Virus record (IMG/VR): IMGVR_UViG_3300050120_000442
Coordinates: 1-63,886 of that record
DNA: 63,886 bases
Source: a virus
Strand: one strand, 5' to 3'
The notes beneath the pieces were generated by a model. The model saw only the letters and a program-made list of their open reading frames with translations, was not told the DNA's origin and made no database searches. Below, in pieces: positions 16,101 through 25,334 of the stretch. The translations under genes were made by a program, and so were the position numbers. Position 1 is the stretch's first letter; every line of letters begins with the position of its first letter.

Positions 16101-18525
16101 GGTCAAGCAGTTGCTGGACTCGGCAGACAGCGCCCACAAGCTTGAGACGGGCCTGATCGAAGCCAACGCCGTCGTGGATATGCTGAAGGGCACGGCCACG
16201 GATGCCGAGAAGGCTCTGCTCGGCCTGGGCAAGGCCGCGGCCACCGCGTTCGCGACGTCCCCGCTTGAGGCCTACACCAAGGCCCTGAAGGAGATGCAGG
16301 CCGAGATCCCTGAACTCGCCAAGGCGATGAAGGCCCAGGATGCGGTCAAGAAGCTCGACGACGAGCTGCGCGCCGGCCAGCTCGACCTTCAGGGCGACCT
16401 GAATAGCAAGGACCCCGCCACAAAGGCCAAGGCGCAGGCCCAGAGCGACACGCTCGCTAATGCCCACGCGGCAGCCGTGTCTCAGGCGCTCGGCGCCGCG
16501 AACGCGGACAACGCCCTGACCGGTGGCCGTAGTGGCGATCTGCTGTCGAGCGCCGCCAAGTTCCGCGGCGACACGGCCAACGGCAGCTCCGACGTCCTGG
16601 AGACGCTGTTCAAGAAGGCCAATATCAACCTCGATCCGACGCAGACCGCGTGGTGCGCGGCGTTCGTCAGCGCGATCCTGGCCTCCAACAGCCTGCCGGT
16701 TCCGACGAAGAACCCCACGGCTGCCCGGTCCTTCCTGAACTACGGCTCCGAGGTCACCCCGGAGAAAGCCGAGAAGGGCGACATCGTCATCCTCAAGGGC
16801 GCCGCAGGTGCGTCTAGCGGCCATGTCGGCTTCTTCGACGGCTACTCGGCAGACGGCAGCCACGTCAATGTCCTGGGTGGCAACCAAGGGCAGGCGGGCG
16901 GCGGCGCGGTAAAGGACTCGTCCTTCCCGACCAGTTCGCTGCTGGGTATCCGTCGCGCGCCGACCGCGCCCGAGCAAGCCAAGCAGGCCGACGAAGATCA
17001 GGACCGGATCGACAAATTCAAGCAGTCGATCACCGACCTGGTCAATGGCCTCCTGGCCGACGCCAGCGCGATTGAGGTTTCCGCCAAGCAGGCCTTCATC
17101 AACTCCAAGCTGGAGCAGGCCCAGAAGGATGCGGAGACCGCCAGCCGCCCTGGCAAGCCTGTCACCCTGTCGGATGCCGACAAGGCCAACGTCGCGTCCG
17201 CTGCTGGCACCGAGTTCGATGCCAAGGCCAACGCCGACGCGGGCAAGCAGGTCGCGGCGCTCCAGCTTCAGATCAACGCCAAGCTGAAGGGTGACGTCGA
17301 GGATCTGACCCGCGACGAGTACGCGTTGAACGAGGCGAAGAAGGCCGGCGTGGATATCGCCACGCAAAACGGCCAGAAATACATCGAACTCGCCGGTCAA
17401 CTATTCGACATGACTGCCCGGCAGAAGGCGTTCAACAGCGTCATCGGTCTGAGCCAGCAAGCAAAATCGCTGCAGGGCCAGGTCGGACAAGCCTTCAAGC
17501 AGGGTGATGGTCAGGGCGCCGCCGAACTGCAGACCCAGCTCAACGCGGTCCTCGCCGACCTGAAGGCCGCGCTGCCGGCCGCCAAAGCGTTCGCTGACGC
17601 CATGGGCGATCAGAAGCTGACGGCACAACTCGACAAGGTCAACGCCCAGCTCCTGACGATGAAGGTCAATCTGACCGATGCGAAGGAGATCAACGGTCTG
17701 CTCGCCAATGGCCTCGGCGGTGCCTTCGACAAGGTGGCCGAGTCGCTGGGCAAGTTCGCCAGCGGCTTCGGACAACTGAAGAATGTCGTCGCGGACGCGC
17801 GCACGGCACTTCTTCAATTTGCCGGTGACTTCCTAAAGCAGATCGCCGAGATGATCATCAAGCAGCAGCTTCTGATGTTGCTGCAGAAGTCGCCGATCGG
17901 TGGCGCCATCTCTGGCGCGGTGAACTCCCTCACGGGCGCCGCTGGGAGCGCGGGCCTGCTTACCGCAGGGACGACGTTGAACACCGCCGGCGCCTTGTTG
18001 ACCTCTGCCTCGGTTGCCTGGGAGGCTACCAGCGCCACGATCCTGGGCGCGGCGAGCGTGCTGAGCGGCGCGTCGGGCTTGCAGATCGTGGCGGCCACTG
18101 ACGAGGAAGCGGCGGCCTCGGCGCAGGAGATGGCCGAGTTGGTCGGGCTGTTCCATGGCGGCGGCGTCGTTGGCTCCGTTGGGGGCATGACCCGCAACGT
18201 ATCGCCGTCGATCTTCAATGGAGCCAATCGGTATCATACCGGCGGTTTCGCCGGCCTGGCGGCAGGAGAGGTCCCCGCCATTCTCCAGAAGAATGAGGAG
18301 ATCCTCACGACGGCCAACCCACGTCATGCCTTCAATCAGGGACAGACGGGCAGCGGGTCGTCGCAGCCGACGCACTCCCCGGTGAAGATCGTCAATGCCT
18401 TCTCCCCCGGCGACGTCCTGGCGGCCAGCCTTGAGACCGAGGTCGGCCAGAAGTCGATCCTGAATCATGTCCGTAGCAATCGAGGCGCATGGCAGTCGGC
18501 CATGGGCAACGGTGGCCGGTCGTGA
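13108..18525 (+). CDS. Tape measure protein with embedded CHAP-like peptidoglycan hydrolase domain
   Basis: An 1805-residue tail-length ruler. The first 400 residues are Ala/Lys/Glu/Gln-rich coiled coil, with hydrophobic stretches near residues 730-770 and 835-880 as is usual for tape measures. Within the C-terminal half, about residues 1140-1290, is a compact amidase-like domain: QTAWCAAFVSA has the nucleophile Cys1183, and GAASSGHVGF-type sequence has His1239 (S-G-H-V-G-F), followed by VNVLGGNQG. This is the CHAP/NlpC-P60 pattern (TIGR02594-like). Such domains let the tail open the cell wall during DNA entry. Residues 1600-1805 are again hydrophobic and Gly/Ala-rich. The protein would predict a tail of roughly 250 nm if the usual 0.15 nm per residue applies. 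Confidence 0.93.
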   Translation: MAGSDRDINLVIRAKNDATKAIDSVSEALKQLAGIQNDVGQSADKADGLLGELTQSLTNLIRQAQGLAALGTVAGQLDRAAAAVDRLENSARAAGDAATPLVEKYEAAAAATAQLSERAEQAKTAIEAQTAATAEAKTANSALAEELKKAEASYRGIYEQVAKAKAPSDALKTSLNEQGNALQTLVERQEQAQAAYNAQREALTAAKSDYKLLDTQVTAAAGAQTKLETESTKATAAVGRAEATLAKAREELGLIAQLGGQASAALGNVALSQEALSKASLDTAANLAAVKAAADRQSAAGVATGGAPTTGASAAATAAYRAQVQAVREAQAAWTAAKASATALGAEMARTGEPTLQLKTDFLVTREAAESARQAYLDQAEALNQVRGVTQGSISSFLQLAQAMESEQHAAAVAGTALRDIPPIAPRIEEDTFSLRAFLAALFQVPQAAGAAEAGVTKFGSAGHESFSITQRMRSEIVGLATAYVGFYGVISQIIGVVATLRSVESAQARLGVVFEGDQAAAGQEIGFVYAQAQRLGIEFSVLAGEYTKVAIAAKEANFSTDATRKIFLAFAEASRVAGLSTSDIESAFLGLRQSIERGTINARNFNLEIGSRVPGAMQAMAAALGVTVPKLTQLEKAGGMVAASQETLVRFADNLAARYAGALPDALKQTNAEIGRFQTNLQGAQLQVANGGFADALKDALVSLDKEFQSDNGAKFFGEVGHGLGLIVGVIPVVVQNFGLLVSAGRAFVALKIAEYVIGLVGGQGKFSVAMKAAALDVDRMTAALAAMSLEKTASEFGTLRLQVAVAAASLSTMKVEAIAAAAGTAVLDGALVAMRGVMISLTAVAKTLWVAVGGFPGLILTAATFILSGLLGDWIGGVGQANEALTTHEEIVRKIRAAYDDVGTSVDKIKDKLKEVSSIQAEINAQAIGQQLLDLRSKTKGPSLGPSDGEAVNFSKSEAAVDKAVVAFKAGAISATNFKTQINAIAEADPQLDRKLVKQLLDSADSAHKLETGLIEANAVVDMLKGTATDAEKALLGLGKAAATAFATSPLEAYTKALKEMQAEIPELAKAMKAQDAVKKLDDELRAGQLDLQGDLNSKDPATKAKAQAQSDTLANAHAAAVSQALGAANADNALTGGRSGDLLSSAAKFRGDTANGSSDVLETLFKKANINLDPTQTAWCAAFVSAILASNSLPVPTKNPTAARSFLNYGSEVTPEKAEKGDIVILKGAAGASSGHVGFFDGYSADGSHVNVLGGNQGQAGGGAVKDSSFPTSSLLGIRRAPTAPEQAKQADEDQDRIDKFKQSITDLVNGLLADASAIEVSAKQAFINSKLEQAQKDAETASRPGKPVTLSDADKANVASAAGTEFDAKANADAGKQVAALQLQINAKLKGDVEDLTRDEYALNEAKKAGVDIATQNGQKYIELAGQLFDMTARQKAFNSVIGLSQQAKSLQGQVGQAFKQGDGQGAAELQTQLNAVLADLKAALPAAKAFADAMGDQKLTAQLDKVNAQLLTMKVNLTDAKEINGLLANGLGGAFDKVAESLGKFASGFGQLKNVVADARTALLQFAGDFLKQIAEMIIKQQLLMLLQKSPIGGAISGAVNSLTGAAGSAGLLTAGTTLNTAGALLTSASVAWEATSATILGAASVLSGASGLQIVAATDEEAAASAQEMAELVGLFHGGGVVGSVGGMTRNVSPSIFNGANRYHTGGFAGLAAGEVPAILQKNEEILTTANPRHAFNQGQTGSGSSQPTHSPVKIVNAFSPGDVLAASLETEVGQKSILNHVRSNRGAWQSAMGNGGRS

Positions 18526-19730
18526 CCCTTCCACTGTTCAACTTCACCGCCGACTGGGGCGCAGCCTCGCTCAAGATCACCCGCGAGTTCAAGACCGATA
18601 TCATCGTCAGCCGCTCAGGCCGCGAGCAGCGGCGCGCGCTGCGCGACACCCCGCGCAAGTCGGTGGAGTTTACGAGCACGCTATCCGGCGCAACCCTGCG
18701 GGCCTTCTACCGGACGATGGAGAAGTCGGGAGGCCAGACGGGCGTGCTGCCTGACTTCAGTCGCTCCCTGGATATCACCGCCCCGGCGTCGGCTGGCGGG
18801 TTTACTGTGGATGTTGGCTCGATCCCTGACTGGATCGCGGACGGCCTGAACGTTGTGTTGATGACGCTCGATGGTGTCACGGCCGAGACCCTGGTCATCA
18901 GTACGACCTCGACCACGTCGCTGACTTTCATGAGCGCCCTGGTAAATGCGTGGAGTGCACCGGCGGTCGTCCGGCCAGGGCTTACGGGTCGCCTCGCCGT
19001 GGACACGTCGGCTAGTCAGATCACGGATGGCGTCAACCAGGTCTCGGTCCACTTCGACGTCTCGCCGGGGAGCGAGCGGGGGATTTCAGATGGCGCCGCG
19101 GCGCTGATCTACGATAGCCGCGAGGTCTTCCTCCTGCAGCCTAATTGGGCGTCGGCGGTAACCCCTAGCTACCATAGTCCGTTCGAGGTTCTCGACTACG
19201 GGTTCGGCGTGGTGGGATACTATAACCCGATCACCTTCAACACGCGCATCAAGCAAGCCGTGTACCTGGCCAGGTCGCCCGTCGAGGCGCTGTTCATGGA
19301 GCAGTTCCACCAGCGTATGCGCGGGCAGCGTGGGGAGTTCTATGCGCCGACCTGGGAGAATGATCTCCCGCTGAAGGTCCCCGCCGTGGCGCTGGCTGCC
19401 AGCATCCGCGTGGATGGCCGCGACACCCACGACGCCTACACCGGCGACACGGTCTACGGCGCTATCGCGATCATCCTGAATGACGGTAGCCTGATCACCC
19501 GCCAAGTCGTGTCGCTGACACTGGTGTCGGACGGGATCGGCACCAACGACACCCTGGTCAACCTCGACGCGGAACTCGGCGTCGATATCACCGCTGCCAA
19601 CGTCAGCGCCATATCCTGGATGCCCGTCTGTCGCTTGGCCTCTGATACCCTGACAACCGAATGGTTGACGGATGGGGTTGCGCAGTTCCAATTAAATCAA
19701 CAAACGGTTGAGAATTTACCCCCGGAGTGA
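18522..19730 (+). CDS. Distal-tail-like minor tail protein
   Basis: A 402-residue protein immediately after the tape measure, with a GTGA overlap that fixes the GTG start at 18522. Its placement before a phage_BR0599/DUF2163-type hub protein is the same as that of the distal tail protein in alphaproteobacterial gene transfer agents and related phages. Recognisable elements are an N-terminal strand region (LPLFNFTADWG...LKITREFKTDI), RKSVEFTSTL and a C-terminal VEALFMEQFHQRMRGQRGEFYAPTWENDL, which resembles the end of such baseplate proteins. A perfect operator palindrome lies inside the 3' end (19697-19711). Confidence 0.6.
   Translation: MTLPLFNFTADWGAASLKITREFKTDIIVSRSGREQRRALRDTPRKSVEFTSTLSGATLRAFYRTMEKSGGQTGVLPDFSRSLDITAPASAGGFTVDVGSIPDWIADGLNVVLMTLDGVTAETLVISTTSTTSLTFMSALVNAWSAPAVVRPGLTGRLAVDTSASQITDGVNQVSVHFDVSPGSERGISDGAAALIYDSREVFLLQPNWASAVTPSYHSPFEVLDYGFGVVGYYNPITFNTRIKQAVYLARSPVEALFMEQFHQRMRGQRGEFYAPTWENDLPLKVPAVALAASIRVDGRDTHDAYTGDTVYGAIAIILNDGSLITRQVVSLTLVSDGIGTNDTLVNLDAELGVDITAANVSAISWMPVCRLASDTLTTEWLTDGVAQFQLNQQTVENLPPE
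19697..19711. promoter_or_regulatory. Operator palindrome TCAAC-N5-GTTGA (exact) at the 3' end of a tail gene
   Basis: Exact copy with spacer AAACG, within the last codons of the distal-tail-like gene and about 30 bases before the hub gene start. Confidence 0.62.
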
Positions 19731-19742
19731 TAGGGGTATTTC

Positions 19743-20570
19743 ATGACGTTTGACGCTCAGGAATCCAGTCGTGCTCTGGGCGCCCCCATAGGCCTGCTCC
19801 TGTTCACATACGGGGACGGCGACGGCGACTACTACGGATACACGGACGGCGAAGAGACGGTCACATTCAACTCAAAGTTGTTTGTGCCGATCCCGACTGA
19901 CCAGGATGCGGTAGTCGCCTCGGGCACGCTCGACAAGGCCACGATCGATATCCGGCTCCCACAAGACACCGACATCGTCAAGCTGTTCGATATCTACCCG
20001 CCATCCTACGTGGTCCTGCTGTCGATCTATCAGGGTCACGTCGGCAACACCGACTTCGAGTTGGCCTGGGCGGGTCGCGTTCTCAGCTTCAAGACCCAGG
20101 CCAACGAGACGGCGTTCACCTGTGAACCGATCTCCACGACGCTCCTGCGCATGGGTCTGAGCCGGAAGTACCAGTACGGCTGCCCTCATGTGCTTTACGG
20201 GCCGCAGTGTGGCGCCGACAAGGCTGCCGCAACAACGGCGATCACCGTCGAGGCCGTGGACGGCCCGATCGTGACGCTTCCCGGCGGCTGGGATGCCGGC
20301 CAGTCCACCAACTACCTAAACGGATTGGCCACCTGGACGACGCCGGACGGCAGGGTCGAGACGCGGACGATCCTGCAGATCATCGACGCAGAGAACGTCC
20401 AGCTCGGCGGCGCGATCCAAGGCCTCGTTGGCGGGGGCACTATCAACATGACGCTCGGCTGCAACCACCAGATGGGCGGCTGCATCATGCACAACAACAT
20501 CCAAAACTTCGGCGGATGCCCTTGGATTCCCTTCAAGAATCCAATCGGCGTGACCAACAACTTCTTCTAA
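19743..20570 (+). CDS. Tail hub protein, BR0599/DUF2163-like with cysteine cluster
   Basis: A 275-residue tail-tip protein. The N-terminal half (GAPIGLLLFTYGDGD through AWAGRVLSF) forms the hub domain. The C-terminal half carries conserved cysteines in CPHVLYGPQC, GCNHQMGGC and GGCPWIPFKNP, the pattern of the phage_BR0599 domain. Related domains in lambda gpL bind an iron-sulfur cluster, and the cysteines here could do the same; that is an inference by family. It lies in the same order as the hub gene of gene transfer agents. Confidence 0.82.
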   Translation: MTFDAQESSRALGAPIGLLLFTYGDGDGDYYGYTDGEETVTFNSKLFVPIPTDQDAVVASGTLDKATIDIRLPQDTDIVKLFDIYPPSYVVLLSIYQGHVGNTDFELAWAGRVLSFKTQANETAFTCEPISTTLLRMGLSRKYQYGCPHVLYGPQCGADKAAATTAITVEAVDGPIVTLPGGWDAGQSTNYLNGLATWTTPDGRVETRTILQIIDAENVQLGGAIQGLVGGGTINMTLGCNHQMGGCIMHNNIQNFGGCPWIPFKNPIGVTNNFF

Positions 20571-20582
20571 GGGAGCCCGGAT

Positions 20583-20813
20583 ATGCCGTTCTGGGCCATC
20601 GCCCTACTTATCGCGGTCGTAGTCGAGGTCATCGCCTACGCCATCATCCCGAAGCCGGCGGCTCCCAAGCCGCCGGCCGTGCAGGATGAGCAGACCCCGA
20701 CCGCCGACGCGAGCAAGCCGATCCCCGTTATCTTCGGCGAACTCACAGTCAACGGGACCAATGTCTTGTGGGTCGGGAACAAGTCGCAAAACACCTACGA
20801 CGTGACGTCCTGA
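20583..20813 (+). CDS. Small tail-tip protein with N-terminal membrane-like segment
   Basis: A 76-residue protein. Residues 3-22 (FWAIALLIAVVVEVIAYAII) are strongly hydrophobic, followed by a Pro/Lys-rich linker (PKPAAPKPPAVQ) and then SKPIPVIFGELTVNGTNVLWVG, which resembles the N-terminal strand block found at the start of tail-tip/hub proteins such as gpI/gpJ-like proteins. It may be a split-off N-terminal domain of the large tail-tip protein downstream. No specific family name is claimed. Confidence 0.6.
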   Translation: MPFWAIALLIAVVVEVIAYAIIPKPAAPKPPAVQDEQTPTADASKPIPVIFGELTVNGTNVLWVGNKSQNTYDVTS

Positions 20814-21013
20814 TGGCTGAACTGATTATCACCCTCAACGACATTCGCCACGCGGGCCGCTGCGGCGCCGGGACCAAGCGTTGGTTTCAAGCCCATGGGC
20901 TGGACTTCCGCGACTTCGTGAAGAACGGCATCCCAGCCTCCAAACTGACCGCGACCGGCGATCACTACGCCCTGGATGTCGTGGCGAAAGCCGAGGCCCG
21001 CGCGAATGGGTAA
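20813..21013 (+). CDS. Small conserved tail-cassette protein
   Basis: A 66-residue protein whose ATG overlaps the previous TGA (TGATG) and whose end overlaps the next gene by eight bases. The sequence LNDIRHAGRCGAGTKRWFQAHGLDFRDFVKNGIP is of a type I have seen between small tail-tip genes and the large tail-tip gene in several phages of proteobacteria, but no function is known to me. A role in tail-tip assembly is inferred from the tight gene packing. Confidence 0.6.
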   Translation: MAELIITLNDIRHAGRCGAGTKRWFQAHGLDFRDFVKNGIPASKLTATGDHYALDVVAKAEARANG

Positions 21014-24000
21014 GTCCGCCGCCTCCAAGCAGCAGGTCACTGACTACCTGCTTGACCTCCATCTCGGCGTCTGCACGACGGCCGACGCCCTGACCGGGAT
21101 CTACATCGATACGAAGGCGATCTGGGAAGGCGTGGCCAATGCGCAAACGCCGATCCCGGTCAACTTGCCGCAACTGAACGGCGGCCCAACTCAGAATGGC
21201 GGCCCGCAGGGGACTGTCTACTACCTGCCCGGCAACCCTGACCAGGTCATGCCCGACAACCTGGCCGCCAATTTCGGACTGACCGGCGCCACGTCGCCCG
21301 CCTTCCGCGGCATCGCGACTCTGTTCTTCACCGGCCTGAACAACCTCGATCTGTCCACCATCCTAGAAGGACTCCTGACAGGCGGTCTGGATGCTCTTGG
21401 AAGTCTGACCCGGCCGAACAACGCCTTCATCTGGACCTCCAACGATCCGATCATCGCGCAGAACGTCTCGGCGCGGATGCTGCGCGCGCCCAAGGGGCTA
21501 GATCCCACGATCGCGATGATGACGGAGTCCGTCGAAGTCACGACGGTCACCCACACGGTCACGACGACGAATAGCGACGGGAGTACGACAGACACCACGA
21601 CGTCGAACCAGTTCATCGTCGGCACCGATCCCAACAGCTTCCAGACGTTCGAGGGCGACGTCGTCGTGACGGCGGCGACCAACGTCAACACCGCCAACCC
21701 GGCCCATATCATCTACGAGGCGATGACCAACGTCGCGTGGGGTATGGGATGCCCGAGCGCGGCCTTCGACATCGACAGCTTCGCCGCCGCCGCCACGACC
21801 CTGTTCTCGGAGGGGCTGGGCCTGTCTGTGATGTGGGCGCAGCAATCGACGGTACAGGACTTCGTCAACGAGATCATCAACCACATTCAGGCGGTCCTCT
21901 ACCTGAACCCGACCACTGGGTTGTGGACGCTGATGCTGATCCGAGGCGACTACGACCCTGCGACGCTTCCCGTCTACGACCCGACCAACGCGACCCTGAG
22001 CAACTACCAGCGCAAGCTCTGGGGCGAGACCGTCAACGAAATCTCCGTCACCTGGACGAACCCGATCAACGAGGGCGCGGAGACGGTCACGGTCCAAGAC
22101 CTGGCCAACATCGCCATCCAGGGCGGCTCGAACCCAGACAGCCGCAACTACTACGGCCTTCGTACCGCTGCCCAGGCCACCGCACTGGCCGCGCGGGATC
22201 TGCGAGCTGCCGCAGCACCGCTACGCTCGATGCTGTTGATCGCCGATAGGGCGAGTTGGAAGCGGGTGCCCGGCCAGTGCATCGTCGTGAACTGGCCCGA
22301 GTATCGCGTCGAAGGCGCGATCATGCGGATCGGCAAGATCGACTACGGGAAGAAGACCGACCCGACGATCAAGATCACGCTGCTCGAAGACGTCTTCTCT
22401 CTCGATCACCCCACCTTCACGCAGGCACCGGGCTCGGCCTGGGTTGATCCGACCCAGCCACCGACGCCCATCGACAACGCCGAGATCATCACACTTCCGG
22501 CGTTCTTCACCCTGACGGCCGACTTCCAAGGCGCGCCGATCGAGGTGGACTACCCTGACGTGCTGGCTGCCGCGCTGGTCTATAAACAGGACCGCGAGGT
22601 CGCCAGCTTCGATCTCTACACGCCGATGACCGACGCCACGGGCGCGGACGGCTACGCGCTGGCCGGCACGAAAACGATCACCGAACGATCCGTTCTGTCG
22701 GCTGCTCTGGCGTCTGAGGCGGTCAGCACGGTCCCGAGCGCGATCGTGATCGACACAGACCGCGGTCCGATTGTCAGCGGCTTCGTCTTCATCGGCAACC
22801 ACGACAGCGACTTTGAAATCTGCCTGGTCACCGACACCACTAAGCCGAACATCAGCCTGGCGCGCGGCTGTCTGGATACGGTCCCGAAGGCGTGGCCCGC
22901 CGGCACACCGATATGGTTCACGAACCTCGGCGAACGTTTCGTCGATGAGAAGGTCGTCCGCTCTGTCGGCGAGACCGTCAACTACAAGTTCCTGACTCGG
23001 ACCTCGATCGGCACGCTGGACGAGCCTTCCGCGTTCGTCTTCTCGCAGACCGTGACGGCGCGGCCACACCTTCCGCTGCGGCCCGCCAACGTGAAGGTCA
23101 ACGGTCATGGTTTCGGCGACGTCGCCATTGGCGGATCGACCGACATCACGCTCACCTGGTCAACCCGCAACCGGACCCTGGAAGATGGACAGGCGCTGCG
23201 TTGGACCGACGCGCCGGTAGCGCCCGAGTATCGCCAGGGCACCGTCGTCACGGTCGCCGACAGCACAGGCACCGTCGTTTACCAGCAGTATGGCTTGTGG
23301 ACCGAAGACGATCTGATGATGCCGGCATCGTGGTTCGCCCGCTACTCCGACGTCTACATCACCGTGTCCTCGAACAAGGACGACCTGGCGTCATTACAGG
23401 GCCACGTCATCCATGTCACGGGGCTTCCCGGTGACAGCAGCGCGGCTCTGCCGCCGGCGCCGCCTGCACTGACCGATCCGCCGTCGCCCGCCGCCGCGCC
23501 GCTGCTGGCAAACTGGGAGATCTTCGGAACCAGTGTCTCGGGCACGGACGGTTCGGAGATCCCGGCGATCCAACTTGCGGGCTTTCCCGACGTGGCCTCG
23601 GTCGAAGACCTGGTTATCCGCTACCGGGTGAGCGCATCGGTCCCGTGGTTCGTGGCGCCGCTGATCCCGCTCAAGAACGACTTCATCTCGACCTACATCA
23701 CGGGGGTACTGGCCAAGACGGCCTACGACGTCCAGATCGCCTACCAGCTCAGCTACGGCGCTGACGGCACGATCCTGTCCGAGTGGCTGGATATGGGCAG
23801 CGTCACGACCGGCGCCGGCGTGTCATCGGATTCCGCTGCGCTTGGCGCCCGCATTGCGGGAGAAGTCCTGGCACTTCTCGATGGCGCCGTGGCGGACGGC
23901 GCGGCCCTTCTGGTGAACCTGAACCAGGCGATCGAGGACGCCGAGGTCTCTGCCGAAACGATCATCGCGCAGGCGATGCTGCAGACCCAGGTCCACGGTT

Positions 24001-25334
24001 ACCTGGAGGCGATGACCTATATCAACGATCAGCCGATCGGTCCGATCGTCCAGAATACTCAGGTCACGACCGCTACCCTGGTCGAGACGATCGCTATCAT
24101 GGGAACCGCCGACCTGACCGGCGGCGTGTTCGCCCTGAATATCACCGCCCTGTCGATCGACCCGATCACAGGCGAGAAGCTGAGCGATCGCTTCGCCACG
24201 CTGACCGCGAACGACAACGCGAACGCCGCAGCGACGACCACGGAGCAGACCGCGAGGGCGACCGCAGACACTGCGGAAGCGACGGCCCGCCTTGCCCTGG
24301 CCGTGACCGTGGGTGTCAACACCGCCGCCATTGCGAACAACTTCTCGACCCTGACGACCGCCGATACCGCCGAAGCGACCGCCCGCTTGGCACTGGCCGC
24401 CGTGGTGTCAACCAACTCGGCTACGATGACCACCAATGCCACGGCGGCGGCGACCGCCAACTCGGCGACCGCGTCGGAGTTGCACACCCTCGGCGCCTGG
24501 AACGGCGCCCACACGGCATTCAACATCGTCACGGCGAACACGACCTGGGACGGCGTCCAGACAGTCGCGAGTTATCTGACCGGCGTCACCGCATCGTTCG
24601 CCACGACCAACGCCGCCGTAGCCACAGAGGCGACCACGCGAGCTACGGCCGACACGTCAGAGGCCACGCTACGCACGGCCCTGGCCTCCACGGTCGGCAC
24701 GCACACGTCATCGATCAGTTTCATCCTGAGCGCGCTGGGCGGCAATCAGGCGACCGCGGTTCTGGCTGTTGACGTCAACGGCCATGTCACCGGCTTCACG
24801 ATCAATGGCTCGACCGCCCAGTTTGGCATCGTAGCCTCCGAGTTTGCGATCGTCGATCCGGGTGGTGGCGGGATCGCCACGTCGCCGTTCGTCTACTCGG
24901 CCGGCATCATCTACCTGAACAACACCGTCTACGCCCAGGCGATCATCGCCAACTCGATTACGACCGATCACCTGGTCAATAACTCGGTCACGGTTCCGTA
25001 CAACACCAGCATCGGCAGCTTCGCGCCCGGAACCGGCAGCGATCAGCAGATCATGGCGTTCACCGTCGTCATGGTGCGCCCCGGCTACATCAAGGTCGCA
25101 GCAACCATCAGCCTGGGCTTCTCGGCGATCCCGACATCTTGGAGCTGCCGCCTGCAGATCAACGGCGGCATTTACGCCATCGCCTCGGGCACGGTCCCTG
25201 GAGATAGCGTGGCGCTTAGCGGCGTCTGCATGGGCCTGGCTGCCGGCAGCTACGTCGTCGAAATCGTAGTCAACAACGGAAGCCATATCACGCCGGGCAG
25301 CTGCAATCTCGACGGACAGGGGACCTATAAATGA
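21006..25334 (+). CDS. Large tail-tip / central fibre protein (gpJ-like)
   Basis: A 1442-residue protein at the end of the tail-tip cassette. The central part (about residues 250-480: HIIYEAMTNVAWGMG, NEIINHIQAVLYLNPTTG, then NEISVTWTNP and the ...ITLLEDVF segment) matches the Phage-tail_3/gpJ-type hub fold. Residues 690-940 contain fibronectin-like strands and a Pro/Ala linker. From about 1050 to 1270 the protein is Thr/Ala-rich with repeated TTADTAEATARLALA-like units that should form a trimeric coiled coil or helical shaft. The C-terminal 120 residues are beta-rich and probably reach the host surface. The ATG at 21006 overlaps the preceding gene and replaces a longer frame starting at 20976. 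Confidence 0.85.
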   Translation: MGKSAASKQQVTDYLLDLHLGVCTTADALTGIYIDTKAIWEGVANAQTPIPVNLPQLNGGPTQNGGPQGTVYYLPGNPDQVMPDNLAANFGLTGATSPAFRGIATLFFTGLNNLDLSTILEGLLTGGLDALGSLTRPNNAFIWTSNDPIIAQNVSARMLRAPKGLDPTIAMMTESVEVTTVTHTVTTTNSDGSTTDTTTSNQFIVGTDPNSFQTFEGDVVVTAATNVNTANPAHIIYEAMTNVAWGMGCPSAAFDIDSFAAAATTLFSEGLGLSVMWAQQSTVQDFVNEIINHIQAVLYLNPTTGLWTLMLIRGDYDPATLPVYDPTNATLSNYQRKLWGETVNEISVTWTNPINEGAETVTVQDLANIAIQGGSNPDSRNYYGLRTAAQATALAARDLRAAAAPLRSMLLIADRASWKRVPGQCIVVNWPEYRVEGAIMRIGKIDYGKKTDPTIKITLLEDVFSLDHPTFTQAPGSAWVDPTQPPTPIDNAEIITLPAFFTLTADFQGAPIEVDYPDVLAAALVYKQDREVASFDLYTPMTDATGADGYALAGTKTITERSVLSAALASEAVSTVPSAIVIDTDRGPIVSGFVFIGNHDSDFEICLVTDTTKPNISLARGCLDTVPKAWPAGTPIWFTNLGERFVDEKVVRSVGETVNYKFLTRTSIGTLDEPSAFVFSQTVTARPHLPLRPANVKVNGHGFGDVAIGGSTDITLTWSTRNRTLEDGQALRWTDAPVAPEYRQGTVVTVADSTGTVVYQQYGLWTEDDLMMPASWFARYSDVYITVSSNKDDLASLQGHVIHVTGLPGDSSAALPPAPPALTDPPSPAAAPLLANWEIFGTSVSGTDGSEIPAIQLAGFPDVASVEDLVIRYRVSASVPWFVAPLIPLKNDFISTYITGVLAKTAYDVQIAYQLSYGADGTILSEWLDMGSVTTGAGVSSDSAALGARIAGEVLALLDGAVADGAALLVNLNQAIEDAEVSAETIIAQAMLQTQVHGYLEAMTYINDQPIGPIVQNTQVTTATLVETIAIMGTADLTGGVFALNITALSIDPITGEKLSDRFATLTANDNANAAATTTEQTARATADTAEATARLALAVTVGVNTAAIANNFSTLTTADTAEATARLALAAVVSTNSATMTTNATAAATANSATASELHTLGAWNGAHTAFNIVTANTTWDGVQTVASYLTGVTASFATTNAAVATEATTRATADTSEATLRTALASTVGTHTSSISFILSALGGNQATAVLAVDVNGHVTGFTINGSTAQFGIVASEFAIVDPGGGGIATSPFVYSAGIIYLNNTVYAQAIIANSITTDHLVNNSVTVPYNTSIGSFAPGTGSDQQIMAFTVVMVRPGYIKVAATISLGFSAIPTSWSCRLQINGGIYAIASGTVPGDSVALSGVCMGLAAGSYVVEIVVNNGSHITPGSCNLDGQGTYK

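Noticed and set aside
15916-17400. 494-codon minus-strand frame inside the tape measure region
   Set aside because: Antisense shadow of the tape measure gene.
20583-21013. Frameshifted remnants of a longer tail-tip gene
   Set aside because: The two small genes have their own starts with coupling overlaps and family-like sequences, so they are treated as intact small genes.
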